Notes: generated from the letters alone by a model not told the origin. A stretch of 64,000 nucleotides of DNA from G965267425 sp965267425 (GCA_965267425.1 OZ253959.1:2418001-2482000), one strand, 5' to 3'; numbered from the stretch's first letter, positions 35,047-44,546 are shown. Made by a program: numbers and translations.

Positions 35047-35337
35047 TTATATATTGCTATAAAAATCAATTACATCTCCTTCCGCCAACGTCACAATTGC
35101 TTTCTTATAAGCATCCGTTTTTCCCTTTGAAAAACCAGATTTGGTATACCGCATCTTTGTCTTCCCTCCGTAGTTAATTGTATTGACAGATGCCACTGCA
35201 ACGTCATACATTTTTTCTACAGCCTGCTTGATCTGAATCTTATTGGCTGATCTGGATACCTTAAAACCATAGCGATTATGTTTCTCACCTTGGTCAGACA
35301 TCTTTTCTGTTATGATCGGTTTTAATAAAATATCCAT
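35047..35337 (-). CDS. rplW: 50S ribosomal protein L23
   Basis: 96 residues. MDILLKPIITEKMSDQGE and KIQIKQAVEKMYDVAVASVN. At the exit tunnel, the docking site for trigger factor and SRP. 4 bp behind rplD. Confidence 0.99.
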   Translation of the reverse strand: MDILLKPIITEKMSDQGEKHNRYGFKVSRSANKIQIKQAVEKMYDVAVASVNTINYGGKTKMRYTKSGFSKGKTDAYKKAIVTLAEGDVIDFYSNI

Positions 35338-35341
35338 CTTC

Positions 35342-35968
35342 TTAACTTAATAAAGCTTCAATTTTTTCAATACTTCCCTTAGACAAAATCAAATTGTCTG
35401 CATTCATAATTTCGTAACTACTTAATTCTGAGTAACTTACGACTTTGGATTTCTCCAAATTTCGGGACGACAAATATATGCTTTTATTTGACTCATCCAG
35501 CACCACAAGTGATTTTTTGTCTGCGACTTTCAAGTTTTCCAAAATCTCTACAAATTGCTTTGTTTTTGGAGCTTCTAAATCGAACTTATCAATTACGGTA
35601 ATACTTCCTTCTTTTGCCTTGTATGTCAAAGCAGATTTTCTAGCCAACTGCTTTAACTTTTTATTCAATTTGTGATGATAATCTCTTGGCTGTGGACCAA
35701 AAACTCTACCACCACCTCTTAAAACAGGAGATTTAATACTTCCCATTCTGGCTGTACCTGTACCTTTCTGCTTTTTGATCTTTCTTGTACTCCCGGCAAT
35801 CTCACCTCTCTCTTTTGACTTTGCAGTACCTTGGCGCTTGTTAGCCAAATGTTGTTTCACATCCAGGTAAATGGCATGATCATTGGGCTCAATACCATAA
35901 ATACCATCAATCAATTTCACCTTGGTTGTGGTATCTTTTCCTTTACTATTTTTTACTGTCACTTCCAT
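35342..35968 (-). CDS. rplD: 50S ribosomal protein L4
   Basis: 208 residues. The extended loop KQKGTGTARMGSIKSPVLRG reaches the exit tunnel. In E. coli L4 also represses the S10 operon; nothing here shows whether it does so. 11 bp behind rplC. Confidence 0.99.
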   Translation of the reverse strand: MEVTVKNSKGKDTTTKVKLIDGIYGIEPNDHAIYLDVKQHLANKRQGTAKSKERGEIAGSTRKIKKQKGTGTARMGSIKSPVLRGGGRVFGPQPRDYHHKLNKKLKQLARKSALTYKAKEGSITVIDKFDLEAPKTKQFVEILENLKVADKKSLVVLDESNKSIYLSSRNLEKSKVVSYSELSSYEIMNADNLILSKGSIEKIEALLS

Positions 35969-35979
35969 GATCCCAAATG

Positions 35980-36594
35980 TTATTTGTTCACTGATACAAT
36001 TGATCCTTTCGCTCCAGGAATGGCTCCTTTCACGACCAATAAATTTTTATCAGCCATCACTTTTACAATTCTCAAATTCTGAATAGTTGTTCTGGCATTT
36101 CCTGTTTGCCCGGCCATCTTCATTCCTTTGATTACTTTCGAAGGAGTAGATGCCGCGCCGATAGAACCAGGAGCACGCTCTCTGTTGTGCTGACCATGTG
36201 TTCTTTGTCCAACACCACCAAATCCATGTCTTTTTACAACACCTTGAAAACCCTTTCCTTTACTGTAACCAACAACATCAACCCAATCTCCTTCTTCGAA
36301 CATGTCAACCGTAATGACATCTCCAGGTTTCTTGTCTTCAAATCCATCAAACTCTTGCACTACACTTTTAGGTGCTGTTCCAGATTTTTTAAAGTGACCA
36401 GCCAAGGCTTTGTTTGTTCTCTTTTCTTTTTTCTCTCCATAACCCAACTGCACAGCATCATAACCGTCAGTTTCCTTGGTTTTCACTTGTGTAACTACAC
36501 AAGGACCAAGTTCGATTATTGTACATGGAATGTTCTTACCTACTTCGTTGTAAGTACTTGTCATTCCAATTTTTTTTCCAATTAAACCGCTCAT
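35980..36594 (-). CDS. rplC: 50S ribosomal protein L3
   Basis: 204 residues. MSGLIGKKIGMTSTYNEVGK start; GVGQRTHGQHNRERAPGSIG is the loop near the peptidyl transferase centre. 22 bp behind rpsJ. Confidence 0.99.
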   Translation of the reverse strand: MSGLIGKKIGMTSTYNEVGKNIPCTIIELGPCVVTQVKTKETDGYDAVQLGYGEKKEKRTNKALAGHFKKSGTAPKSVVQEFDGFEDKKPGDVITVDMFEEGDWVDVVGYSKGKGFQGVVKRHGFGGVGQRTHGQHNRERAPGSIGAASTPSKVIKGMKMAGQTGNARTTIQNLRIVKVMADKNLLVVKGAIPGAKGSIVSVNK

Positions 36595-36616
36595 AGTTAT
36601 CAGTATTCCTCGGTTA

Positions 36617-36922
36617 TCAAACTTTAATTTCTACATCAACACCACTTGGCAACTCCAATTTCATCAAGGCATCAACTGTCTTGGATGTAGAGCTGTAAAT
36701 GTCCAAAAGTCGCTTGTAAGAACTCAACTTAAACTGCTCTCTTGCTTTCTTGTTCACATGAGGTGATTTCAACACCGTGTAAATCCTGTTGTGCGTTGGT
36801 AAAGGGATAGGACCACTTACAATTGCTCCGGTAGATTTAACAGTCTTAACGATTTTCTCAGCTGATTTGTCAACCAAGTTGTAATCGTATGATTTCAGTT
36901 TTATTCTGATTTTCTGACTCAT
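36617..36922 (-). CDS. rpsJ: 30S ribosomal protein S10
   Basis: 101 residues; MSQKIRIKLKSYDYNLVDKS and GPIPLPTHNRIYTVLKSPHV. 30S head; also the NusB/NusG partner in antitermination. 10 bp behind fusA; no tuf gene lies between them. Confidence 0.99.
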   Translation of the reverse strand: MSQKIRIKLKSYDYNLVDKSAEKIVKTVKSTGAIVSGPIPLPTHNRIYTVLKSPHVNKKAREQFKLSSYKRLLDIYSSTSKTVDALMKLELPSGVDVEIKV

Positions 36923-36932
36923 TGTTTTGTCT

Positions 36933-39041
36933 TTAAGCTTCTACTTTTCCTTTAACATTCGCAATTACTTCATCAGCAATGTTCTTAGGCACATCTGAAT
37001 AATGTGAAAATTCCATTGTTGACGATGCTCTACCTGAAGTAATAGTTCTCAATGCAGTTACATAACCAAACATTTCAGAAAGAGGCACTTTAGCTTTTAC
37101 CACTTGAGCACCACCTTTAGCATCCATTCCTTCAACCTGACCTCTTCTTCTATTCAAATCACCCACAACGTCACCCATATTTTCTTCAGGAGTAACTACT
37201 TCAAGTTTCATAATTGGCTCCAATAATACTGGAGTTGCTTTAGGCACAGCTTCTTTAAAGGCCAATCTTCCAGCGATTTCAAATGACAATTGGTCAGAAT
37301 CCACGGCATGGTAAGACCCATCTTTCAAGGTCACTTTCAATGAATCCATTGGATATCCCGCTAGCACACCATTGTCCATTGCACCTTCAAATCCTTTTTC
37401 CACAGAAGGAATAAATTCTCTAGGAATGTTACCACCTTTAACCTCATTTACAAATATCAAGCCTGGGTTCTCAATATCCGTGTTTGGTTCAACCACAACT
37501 TGAATATCTGCAAACTTACCACGACCACCCGTTTGTTTCTTGTACACCTCTCTGTGTTCAACTTGACCTTTGATTGTTTCTTTATAAGCTACTTGAGGAG
37601 CACCTTGGTTACATTCAACCTTAAATTCTCTTTTCAATCGATCAATCAAAATCTCCAAGTGCAATTCACCCATTCCAGAAATCACCGTCTGACCAGAATC
37701 CTCATCTGTCTTTACGGTAAACGTTGGATCTTCTTCAGCTAACTTACCCAATGCTAATCCAAGTTTGTCAACATCAGCTTGAGTTTTTGGTTCAACCGCA
37801 ACACCGATTACAGGATCCGGGAATGTCATTGATTCCAATACAATCGGATGTTTTTCATCACACAATGTATCTCCTGTTCGGATATCTTTAAACCCTACTG
37901 CTGCCCCAATATCTCCAGCTTCAATTTTCTCAATCGAATTTTGCTTGTTCGAGTGCATTTGATAAATACGTGCAATACGTTCTTTTTTGTCAGAACGAGT
38001 ATTCAACACATATGAACCTGCACTCAACGTTCCAGAATAGGCACGGAAGAAACACAACCTTCCAACAAATGGATCTGTAGCAATTTTAAATGCCAAAGAA
38101 GCAAATGGCTCAGAAGCCTCAGGCTTACGTGTTTCTGTATCTCCAGTTTTTGGATTTGTACCCTCAATGCTTTCAACATCCAACGGACTTGGCAAATATG
38201 ACATTACCGCATCCAACATGGTTTGAACACCTTTGTTTTTAAAGGCAGAACCACATAACATTGGAGTGATTTGCATATTAATGGTAGAAGTTCTGATGGC
38301 AGCCATCATTTCTTCTTCAGTGATCGAATCAGGATCTTCGAAGAATTTCTCCATTAAAGTTTCGTCAGATTCAGCTACTGCTTCCACCAATTTCTCTCTC
38401 CACTCATTCACGGTATCTTTCAAATCTTCAGGAATGTCTATTACTTCATATGTCATTCCTTTGTCATCTTCATTCCAAACGATGGCTTCGTTTCTAATCA
38501 AATCAACAACACCTCTAAAGTCTGCTTCCGCTCCAATTGGAATTTGCAAAGGAACCGGACGTCCATTTAATTTCTCTACAACATCTTCCAACACATGGAA
38601 AAAATCAGCTCCTGATCTATCCATTTTGTTAACGAAACCGATTCTAGGTACATTGTACTTATCGGCTTGTCTCCATACCGTTTCAGATTGAGGTTCTACA
38701 CCACTTACTGCACAAAACAAAGCAACCGCTCCGTCCAATACTCTCAATGAACGTTCAACCTCAACTGTAAAATCAACGTGACCAGGAGTATCAATAATGT
38801 TCATTTTATACTCTTCATCGTTGTATTTCCAGAAGGTAGTTGTAGCCGCAGAAGTAATGGTAATACCTCTCTCCTGCTCCTGCTCCATCCAGTCCATTGT
38901 TGCAGCACCATCATGCACTTCACCAATCTTGTGGCTCAATCCGGTATAATAAAGGATACGCTCTGTAGTAGTCGTTTTACCAGCATCAATATGCGCCATG
39001 ATACCGATATTCCTTGTGTATTTTAAGTCTCTTTTTGACAT
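36933..39041 (-). CDS. fusA: Elongation factor G
   Basis: 702 residues, translocation GTPase. G1 AHIDAGKTTTTERILYYTG, G3 DTPGHVDFT, G4 NKMDRSG, then domains II-V with GMGELHLEILIDRLKREF and the C-terminal GDLNRRRGQVEGMD loop. Full length with no sign of a truncated paralogue. 33 bp behind rpsG, the largest gap inside the supercluster. Confidence 0.99.
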   Translation of the reverse strand: MSKRDLKYTRNIGIMAHIDAGKTTTTERILYYTGLSHKIGEVHDGAATMDWMEQEQERGITITSAATTTFWKYNDEEYKMNIIDTPGHVDFTVEVERSLRVLDGAVALFCAVSGVEPQSETVWRQADKYNVPRIGFVNKMDRSGADFFHVLEDVVEKLNGRPVPLQIPIGAEADFRGVVDLIRNEAIVWNEDDKGMTYEVIDIPEDLKDTVNEWREKLVEAVAESDETLMEKFFEDPDSITEEEMMAAIRTSTINMQITPMLCGSAFKNKGVQTMLDAVMSYLPSPLDVESIEGTNPKTGDTETRKPEASEPFASLAFKIATDPFVGRLCFFRAYSGTLSAGSYVLNTRSDKKERIARIYQMHSNKQNSIEKIEAGDIGAAVGFKDIRTGDTLCDEKHPIVLESMTFPDPVIGVAVEPKTQADVDKLGLALGKLAEEDPTFTVKTDEDSGQTVISGMGELHLEILIDRLKREFKVECNQGAPQVAYKETIKGQVEHREVYKKQTGGRGKFADIQVVVEPNTDIENPGLIFVNEVKGGNIPREFIPSVEKGFEGAMDNGVLAGYPMDSLKVTLKDGSYHAVDSDQLSFEIAGRLAFKEAVPKATPVLLEPIMKLEVVTPEENMGDVVGDLNRRRGQVEGMDAKGGAQVVKAKVPLSEMFGYVTALRTITSGRASSTMEFSHYSDVPKNIADEVIANVKGKVEA

Positions 39042-39074
39042 TACCTATCTCGTTACTTCTTTAACTTACTGTTA

Positions 39075-39542
39075 TTAAACTCTAAAGTGTGAATAAGCTT
39101 TATTTGCTTCTGCCATTCTATGTGTATCTTCTTTCTTCTTATATGAAGCCCCTTCTTCTTTGCTCGCCGCAATGATTTCTCCAGCCAACTTGCTGCTCAT
39201 TGATTTTTCATTTCTCTTTCTGGCAAAACTTATCATCCATTTCATTCCCAAAGAAATTTTTCGATCATCTCGGATGGGTTGTGGAATTTGAAAAGTTGCC
39301 CCACCTACTCGACGACTTCTAACCTCTACTTGTGGAGTAATATTTTCCAATGCTTTTTTCCAAACTTCTAAACCATCTTCACTTGTCTTTTCAGCAACTT
39401 CATCAATGGCATCATAAAAAATGCTAAATGCAAGGTTTTTCTTTCCTTGCTGCATTAGATTGTTAACAAACCTTGTGACCACTACATTATTAAACTTAGG
39501 GTCTGGAAGAAGAATTCGTTTTTTTGCTCTACTTTTTCTCAT
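39075..39542 (-). CDS. rpsG: 30S ribosomal protein S7
   Basis: 155 residues, primary binder of the 16S 3' domain. MRKSRAKKRILLPDPKFNN and VEVRSRRVGGATFQIPQPIR are diagnostic. 19 bp behind rpsL. Confidence 0.99.
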   Translation of the reverse strand: MRKSRAKKRILLPDPKFNNVVVTRFVNNLMQQGKKNLAFSIFYDAIDEVAEKTSEDGLEVWKKALENITPQVEVRSRRVGGATFQIPQPIRDDRKISLGMKWMISFARKRNEKSMSSKLAGEIIAASKEEGASYKKKEDTHRMAEANKAYSHFRV

Positions 39543-39561
39543 TCTACTCTAGATAAGGTTA

Positions 39562-39936
39562 TTATTTCTTAGGTTTTTTTGCTCCATACTTCGATCGTCT
39601 CTGAGTTCGTCCTTCAACCCCTGCCGTATCCAACGCACCACGAACAATATGATACCTTACACCAGGTAAATCTTTTACCCTTCCACCACGTACTAACACA
39701 ATTGAGTGTTCCTGCAAATTGTGACCTTCTCCAGGGATGTAGGCATTCACCTCTTTCTGGTTTGTCAATCTAACCCTGGCCACTTTTCTCATAGCTGAGT
39801 TTGGTTTCTTTGGCGTGGTTGTATAAACACGCAAACAAACTCCTCTTCGTTGTGGACAAGAATTCAATGCAGCCGACTTACTTTTCTTTGTCAGCTTAAC
39901 TCTTCCTTTTCTTACCAATTGCTCAATTGTAGGCAT
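39562..39936 (-). CDS. rpsL: 30S ribosomal protein S12
   Basis: 124 residues from ATG 39936 (MPTIEQLVRKGRVKLTKKSK). A longer frame to 40017 is rejected: its extra 27 residues would be coded by the operon promoter. TPKKPNSAMRK (Lys43, Lys44) and GGRVKDLPGVRYH carry the lysines found in streptomycin-sensitive S12. First gene of the 32-gene cluster. Confidence 0.98.
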   Translation of the reverse strand: MPTIEQLVRKGRVKLTKKSKSAALNSCPQRRGVCLRVYTTTPKKPNSAMRKVARVRLTNQKEVNAYIPGEGHNLQEHSIVLVRGGRVKDLPGVRYHIVRGALDTAGVEGRTQRRSKYGAKKPKK

Positions 39937-39977
39937 TCTCAGTAATTTTTGTTCATATATATCCCAAAATCGGACGG

Positions 39978-40007
39978 CAAAAGTACAAGTTTTTTTCATT
40001 AAAACAA
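39978..40007 (-). promoter_or_regulatory. Promoter of the ribosomal-protein supercluster
   Basis: On the minus strand, TTG (40007-40005), exactly 19 bases, then TACTTTTG (39985-39978). This is the best fit in the window to the Bacteroidota primary-sigma consensus TTTG-N19-TAnnTTTG. The expected start near 39971 gives a leader of about 35 bases before rpsL ATG 39936. Confidence 0.78.
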
Positions 40008-40141
40008 TGTCACTCACTGGAAATTATTGAACTTTTTGTCGATACGGTATTCATTCATTGAAATTTCAATAATTATCCATGTTTTGAACAAATGTTAAAA
40101 ACTCATATTTAAGTTTATACACACCCTAACATCCTATTATC

Positions 40142-40149
40142 TAGTTTTG
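40142..40149 (+). promoter_or_regulatory. Possible -7 element at the uvrD start
   Basis: TAGTTTTG fits TAnnTTTG but ends only four bases before ATG 40154, so a transcript from it would start at about the ATG or just after. It is either a leaderless promoter or chance; no TTG at good spacing. Confidence 0.25.
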
Positions 40150-40153
40150 CCTC

Positions 40154-42439
40154 ATGAATCTGAAAGCCGAATTAAACGAAGAGCAGATCAAAGCTGTTGA
40201 ACAGACCGAAGGACCCGTTATGGTAATCGCAGGTGCCGGGTCTGGCAAAACAAGAGTGCTGACGTATCGAATAGCACATTTGATTGAAAAGGGAGTAGAT
40301 CCATTTAATATCCTCACCCTTACCTTCACCAACAAGGCTGCAAGAGAAATGCGCGAAAGAATTGAATCGCTGGTAGGAAGTGAATCAAGAAACATATGGA
40401 TGGGGACGTTTCATTCCATTTTTGCACGCATCTTAAGAAACGAACATGAGACCATTCAATACGAAAGAAATTTTACCATTTATGACACACAGGATTCCCG
40501 TAATCTGATCAAAACAATTCTTCAAGAAAAAAATCTTGATGATAAAATCTACAAACCATCCATAGTCCATAACCGAATATCCGCAGCGAAGAACAATCTG
40601 ATTTCCCCTAAGGCATATTTGAGTAATTCTACAGTTATCTCCGAAGACGCCCAAAGTGGTAAACCACTAATTGGTGAATTATATAAGGAATATAACATTC
40701 GATGCCGGAGAGCATCCGCCATGGATTTTGATGATCTGCTTTATAAAACATGCTTTTTGTTAAAAGATCATGGAGATATTCTGAGGAAGTACCAGCACTT
40801 ATTTCGGTTTATATTGGTGGATGAGTACCAGGACACCAACTTTGCCCAATATGTCATCATAAAACAACTGGCAGCATTAAACGAAAATATATGTGTTGTT
40901 GGTGATGATGCTCAATCCATTTATGGGTTTAGAGGAGCCAACATTCAAAACATCCTCAACTTTCAAAAAGATTATCCGGATGCATTATTGTTCAAACTGG
41001 AAAGAAATTATCGCTCCACACAAAATATTGTGAATGCGGCTAATTCAATTATTAAATTGAATAAGGACCAAATTGAAAAAGAAGTTTGGACATCAAATGA
41101 TAAAGGATCATTAATTCATGTTCACCAATCTCATTCTGATGGTGAAGAAGGCAGGTACATTGCCAATATGATTTTCGAAAAGAAGATGAATTACAGATTG
41201 TCGAATGACCAGTTCGCCATTTTGTACCGCACCAATGCGCAGTCCAGGGCAATGGAAGAGGCGCTCAGAAAAAAAGATATTCCCTATCGTATATATGGAG
41301 GCTTATCATTCTACCAGAGAAAAGAAATTAAGGATCTAATTGCCTATTTGCGACTCACCATCAACCCCAGTGATGAAGAAGCCATAAAAAGGGTGATCAA
41401 TTATCCGGCAAGAGGAATTGGTAAAACAAGCCTGGAAAAAATCATTGTTAAAGCCGGTCAATTGGAAAAGAGTATTTGGGAAGTAATTTCTGATCCCCAT
41501 ATATTATCGTCCACATTAGGAGGTGCAGTATTGAATAAGATTCAGGCTTTTGTGGTAATGATTCAAAGTTTTCAAACCCAATTGACCAAAAAGAATGCTT
41601 ATGAATTGGCAAGTGAAATGGCCACATCAACGGGACTATTAAAGTTATTATTTACGGATAGAACTCCTGAAGGCATCAGCCGGTATGAAAACATCCAAGA
41701 ATTGCTCAATGCCATCAAGGAATTTTCAGATAAAGAATTGGAAACGCCAGATGGAAATCCTTCTCTTGCTTCCTTCCTTGAAGATGTTGCATTACTGACA
41801 GACGCTGACAATGAAAACCCCGATGATTCAAATAAGGTCTCTTTGATGACCATTCACTTGGCAAAAGGATTGGAATTCCCTTATGTTTTTCTCGTTGGGC
41901 TTGAAGAAAATCTTTTTCCTTCCCAGTTATCCATGTCTTCACGGGCTGAACTGGAAGAAGAACGACGTTTATTTTATGTTGCTGTAACGCGAGCTAAAGC
42001 TGATCTTACATTGAGTTATTCAACCAGTCGTTATCGTTGGGGGAATTTAATTTATTGTGAACCTTCTCGGTTTATCGAAGAAATAGACCCCTCATTTCTT
42101 GACGGAACGGTTGACAGCCTCAGAACCGACAAGTTCAAATACGAGCAAGAATCTCCTACGTCATTTACAAGACCAACTAAAAATACCACCACATCTCCAT
42201 TGCCAAGACCAATGAAGAAAAACCTGGTAAACGTTCAAAAAGCCAGTTCGAGTCCAGCAAAGTTCACTCCTGTTAAAGTGCAAAAGGGATCTACTGTAAA
42301 ACATGCTCGATTTGGGATTGGTGAAGTCACGGCAGTTGAAGGCAACGAACCTGATGTAAAAGCAACCGTTCAATTTAAAACGGCAGGAACCAAACAACTG
42401 TTGCTAAAATTCGCTCGATTGGAGGTGGTTACCTTTTAA
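40154..42439 (+). CDS. uvrD: UvrD/PcrA-type 3'-5' DNA helicase
   Basis: 761 residues, superfamily 1A. Walker A AGAGSGKT (residues 26-33), motif Ia NILTLTFTNKAAREM, Walker B FILVDEYQDTNFAQY, motif III GDDAQSIYGFRGA, motif IV LERNYRST, motif V LMTIHLAKGLEFPYVFLVGL and motif VI ERRLFYVAVTRA are all intact. The C-terminal HARFGIGEVTAVEG is the Tudor-like PcrA tail that binds RNA polymerase. Repair and conflict-resolution helicase in the cytoplasm. Divergent from the ribosomal supercluster. Confidence 0.96.
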   Translation: MNLKAELNEEQIKAVEQTEGPVMVIAGAGSGKTRVLTYRIAHLIEKGVDPFNILTLTFTNKAAREMRERIESLVGSESRNIWMGTFHSIFARILRNEHETIQYERNFTIYDTQDSRNLIKTILQEKNLDDKIYKPSIVHNRISAAKNNLISPKAYLSNSTVISEDAQSGKPLIGELYKEYNIRCRRASAMDFDDLLYKTCFLLKDHGDILRKYQHLFRFILVDEYQDTNFAQYVIIKQLAALNENICVVGDDAQSIYGFRGANIQNILNFQKDYPDALLFKLERNYRSTQNIVNAANSIIKLNKDQIEKEVWTSNDKGSLIHVHQSHSDGEEGRYIANMIFEKKMNYRLSNDQFAILYRTNAQSRAMEEALRKKDIPYRIYGGLSFYQRKEIKDLIAYLRLTINPSDEEAIKRVINYPARGIGKTSLEKIIVKAGQLEKSIWEVISDPHILSSTLGGAVLNKIQAFVVMIQSFQTQLTKKNAYELASEMATSTGLLKLLFTDRTPEGISRYENIQELLNAIKEFSDKELETPDGNPSLASFLEDVALLTDADNENPDDSNKVSLMTIHLAKGLEFPYVFLVGLEENLFPSQLSMSSRAELEEERRLFYVAVTRAKADLTLSYSTSRYRWGNLIYCEPSRFIEEIDPSFLDGTVDSLRTDKFKYEQESPTSFTRPTKNTTTSPLPRPMKKNLVNVQKASSSPAKFTPVKVQKGSTVKHARFGIGEVTAVEGNEPDVKATVQFKTAGTKQLLLKFARLEVVTF

Positions 42440-42482
42440 TGATTTCGGGAAATAACATCGCTTTAGGTTGTCAATAAAATCT

Positions 42483-42490
42483 TACATTTG
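42483..42490 (+). promoter_or_regulatory. Predicted -7 element of the DUF4290 gene
   Basis: TACATTTG, an exact TAnnTTTG match, 17 bases before the ATG, in the 68-bp gap after uvrD. Confidence 0.5.
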
Positions 42491-42507
42491 TCGCTTTCAC
42501 TTAAATT

Positions 42508-43125
42508 ATGGAATACAATACACAACGTCCAATGATGTTAATTCCTGAATATGGAAGACATATTCAGAAAATGATTGATTACGCAGCGAGCCTGGAAAGT
42601 CGAGACGATAGGAATAAAGTAGCGAAGGCTATCATTTCTGTTATGGGGCAACTCAACCCTCATCTAAGGGACATTTCTGACTTCAATCATAAACTTTGGG
42701 ATCATCTTTTTATCATGTCTGATTTCAAATTGGATGTTGACTCGCCATATGAAAAGCCTTCTCGGGAAGTATTGATGGAAAAGCCTGAAATGTTGAGCTA
42801 TCCTCAGGCAAACATGAGATTCAAGCATTACGGGAAAATCATTGAACAAATGATCGTAAAGGCATGTGAGTATGACGAGGGTGATGAAAAAAAGGCATTG
42901 ATTACTGACATTGCCAATTTAATGAAGCGCACCTACCTTACCTGGAATCGTGATTCCGTAAATGATGACGTCATTAAATCTGATTTGGAAAAATTGTCTG
43001 GAAATAAGTTGACGCTTCCTGAAGGAGTTGAGTTGGAGCAAACTTCAGACATACTTGCCAAGATTAAAAAGCGCAGAAAGTCCAACAGTGGAAAATCCAA
43101 TCAGCGTTCCAGAAAAAAGCACTGA
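42508..43125 (+). CDS. DUF4290 family protein
   Basis: 205 residues. MEYNTQRPMMLIPEYGRHIQ is the conserved start of this Bacteroidota-specific family, which is often beside murA, as here. Predicted all-helical, with a strongly basic tail (KIKKRRKSNSGKSNQRSRKK) that could bind nucleic acid or be cleaved. No catalytic motif, no signal peptide. Function unknown; the murA link hints at envelope synthesis but is not proof. Confidence 0.85.
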   Translation: MEYNTQRPMMLIPEYGRHIQKMIDYAASLESRDDRNKVAKAIISVMGQLNPHLRDISDFNHKLWDHLFIMSDFKLDVDSPYEKPSREVLMEKPEMLSYPQANMRFKHYGKIIEQMIVKACEYDEGDEKKALITDIANLMKRTYLTWNRDSVNDDVIKSDLEKLSGNKLTLPEGVELEQTSDILAKIKKRRKSNSGKSNQRSRKKH

Positions 43126-43168
43126 GATTTTTTAAAATTAGCCTGAGAATTTAAGCTTGTTTTTTACT

Positions 43169-43197
43169 TTTAAGCAGAAATCATTATTCTGCTTAAA
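43169..43197 (+). promoter_or_regulatory. Perfect inverted repeat touching the murA start codon
   Basis: TTTAAGCAGAA (43169-43179), 7-base loop, TTCTGCTTAAA (43187-43197): 11 of 11 pairs. The last base is the A of the murA ATG. If transcribed, the hairpin would hold the ribosome-binding region; as DNA it could be an operator. A terminator for the DUF4290 gene is less likely because no T-run follows. Confidence 0.6.
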
Positions 43198-44504
43198 TGA
43201 GCCGTTTTGAAATTGTCGGAGGCCACCGCTTAAATGGTGAAATAATTCCTCAAGGAGCCAAAAATGAGGCACTTCAAATAATTTGTGCCGTGCTGTTGAC
43301 TCCAGAAAAAGTTGTCATTCATAACATTCCTGACATTCGCGATGTGAATCTACTCATCCAGTTATTGGATGATATGGGTGTGAAAGTGAATCGACTAGAT
43401 AACAGCTCATGCGAATTTCAAGCTGATGACATCAATATTGATTACTTGCTCTCTGATGATTTCAAAAAACAAGGTTCTGGACTTCGTGGTTCCGTTATGA
43501 TCCTTGGGCCATTATTGGCAAGATTTGGAATTGGATATATTCCTCGACCCGGTGGAGACAAAATTGGAAGAAGGAGAATTGATACTCACCTGATTGGATT
43601 TGAAAATCTCGGTGCCAAATTCTCATTTGATAGAGACAATGGTTTTTTTAAAGTTGAAGGAGATAATTTGTCCGGAACGGATATGTTATTGGATGAAGCA
43701 TCGGTTACCGGAACGGCCAACATATTAATGGCAGCCGTAATGGCAAAAGGAACAACATCTATCTATAATGCTGCCTGTGAACCTTACATCCAACAGTTGT
43801 GTAAAATGCTCATTTCTATGGGCGCATCTATTTCAGGTGTAGGTTCGAATCTGTTAAAAATTGAAGGAGTAGAATATTTAAAGGGATGTGAACATCGCAT
43901 GCTACCGGACATGATTGAGATTGGAAGTTTTATTGGCATGGCGGCCATGACACAATCGGAAATCACCATCAAAAATGTTGCATACGATGAACTTGGCGTC
44001 ATCCCGGATTCATTTAAGCGTCTGGGTATACAAATGGAACGAAAAGGTGATGACATCTATATTCCTGAACAAGAGAGTTACGAAATTCAACAATTTATAG
44101 ACGGTTCTATTCTTACCATTTCGGATGCACCTTGGCCAGGTTTAACGCCAGATTTATTGAGTGTAATGCTGGTGGTTGCCACACAAGCAAATGGCTCAGC
44201 TCTAATACATCAAAAAATGTTTGAATCTCGTCTGTTTTTTGTTGATAAATTAATTGACATGGGTGCACGTATCATCTTATGTGATCCACATAGAGCTGCT
44301 GTAATTGGATTGAATCGACAAAACAAATTGCGTGGTATTCAAATGACTTCACCCGATATCCGAGCTGGAGTAGCCTTGTTAATTGCCGCACTATCTGCAG
44401 ATGGCACCAGTATCATTCATAACATTGAACAAATTGATCGTGGATACCAAAATATTGATGCACGATTAAAGGCCATTGGAGCAAGAATAGAACGTTTCGA
44501 TTAG
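43197..44504 (+). CDS. murA: UDP-N-acetylglucosamine 1-carboxyvinyltransferase
   Basis: First committed step of peptidoglycan synthesis: enolpyruvyl transfer from PEP to UDP-GlcNAc. 435 residues; GAKNEALQIICAVLL (catalytic Lys22), GSGLRGSVMILGPLLARFG and RPGGDKIGRRRID are family motifs. The residue that is the fosfomycin-reactive Cys115 in E. coli is Asp121 here (codon 43557-43559). Asp at this position is active and gives natural fosfomycin resistance in other bacteria. 71 bp behind the DUF4290 gene with a perfect inverted repeat at its start. Confidence 0.96.
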   Translation: MSRFEIVGGHRLNGEIIPQGAKNEALQIICAVLLTPEKVVIHNIPDIRDVNLLIQLLDDMGVKVNRLDNSSCEFQADDINIDYLLSDDFKKQGSGLRGSVMILGPLLARFGIGYIPRPGGDKIGRRRIDTHLIGFENLGAKFSFDRDNGFFKVEGDNLSGTDMLLDEASVTGTANILMAAVMAKGTTSIYNAACEPYIQQLCKMLISMGASISGVGSNLLKIEGVEYLKGCEHRMLPDMIEIGSFIGMAAMTQSEITIKNVAYDELGVIPDSFKRLGIQMERKGDDIYIPEQESYEIQQFIDGSILTISDAPWPGLTPDLLSVMLVVATQANGSALIHQKMFESRLFFVDKLIDMGARIILCDPHRAAVIGLNRQNKLRGIQMTSPDIRAGVALLIAALSADGTSIIHNIEQIDRGYQNIDARLKAIGARIERFD

Positions 44505-44520
44505 ATTCATAAAATTCCCG

Positions 44521-44546
44521 TAATTTTGTAAGCAAACTCTTACAAA
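44521..44546 (+). promoter_or_regulatory. -7 element with overlapping perfect inverted repeat before the TlpA-like gene
   Basis: TAATTTTG (44521-44528) matches TAnnTTTG. TTTGTAAG (44525-44532), six bases, CTTACAAA (44539-44546) is a perfect 8-bp inverted repeat that overlaps the -7 box and ends directly at ATG 44547. Only its second half would be transcribed, so it fits a repressor/activator site better than an RNA hairpin. Confidence 0.5.

Noticed and set aside
39937..40017. N-terminal extension of S12
   Set aside because: The extra codons cover the operon's promoter and -7 box; family start is MPTIEQLVRK at 39936.
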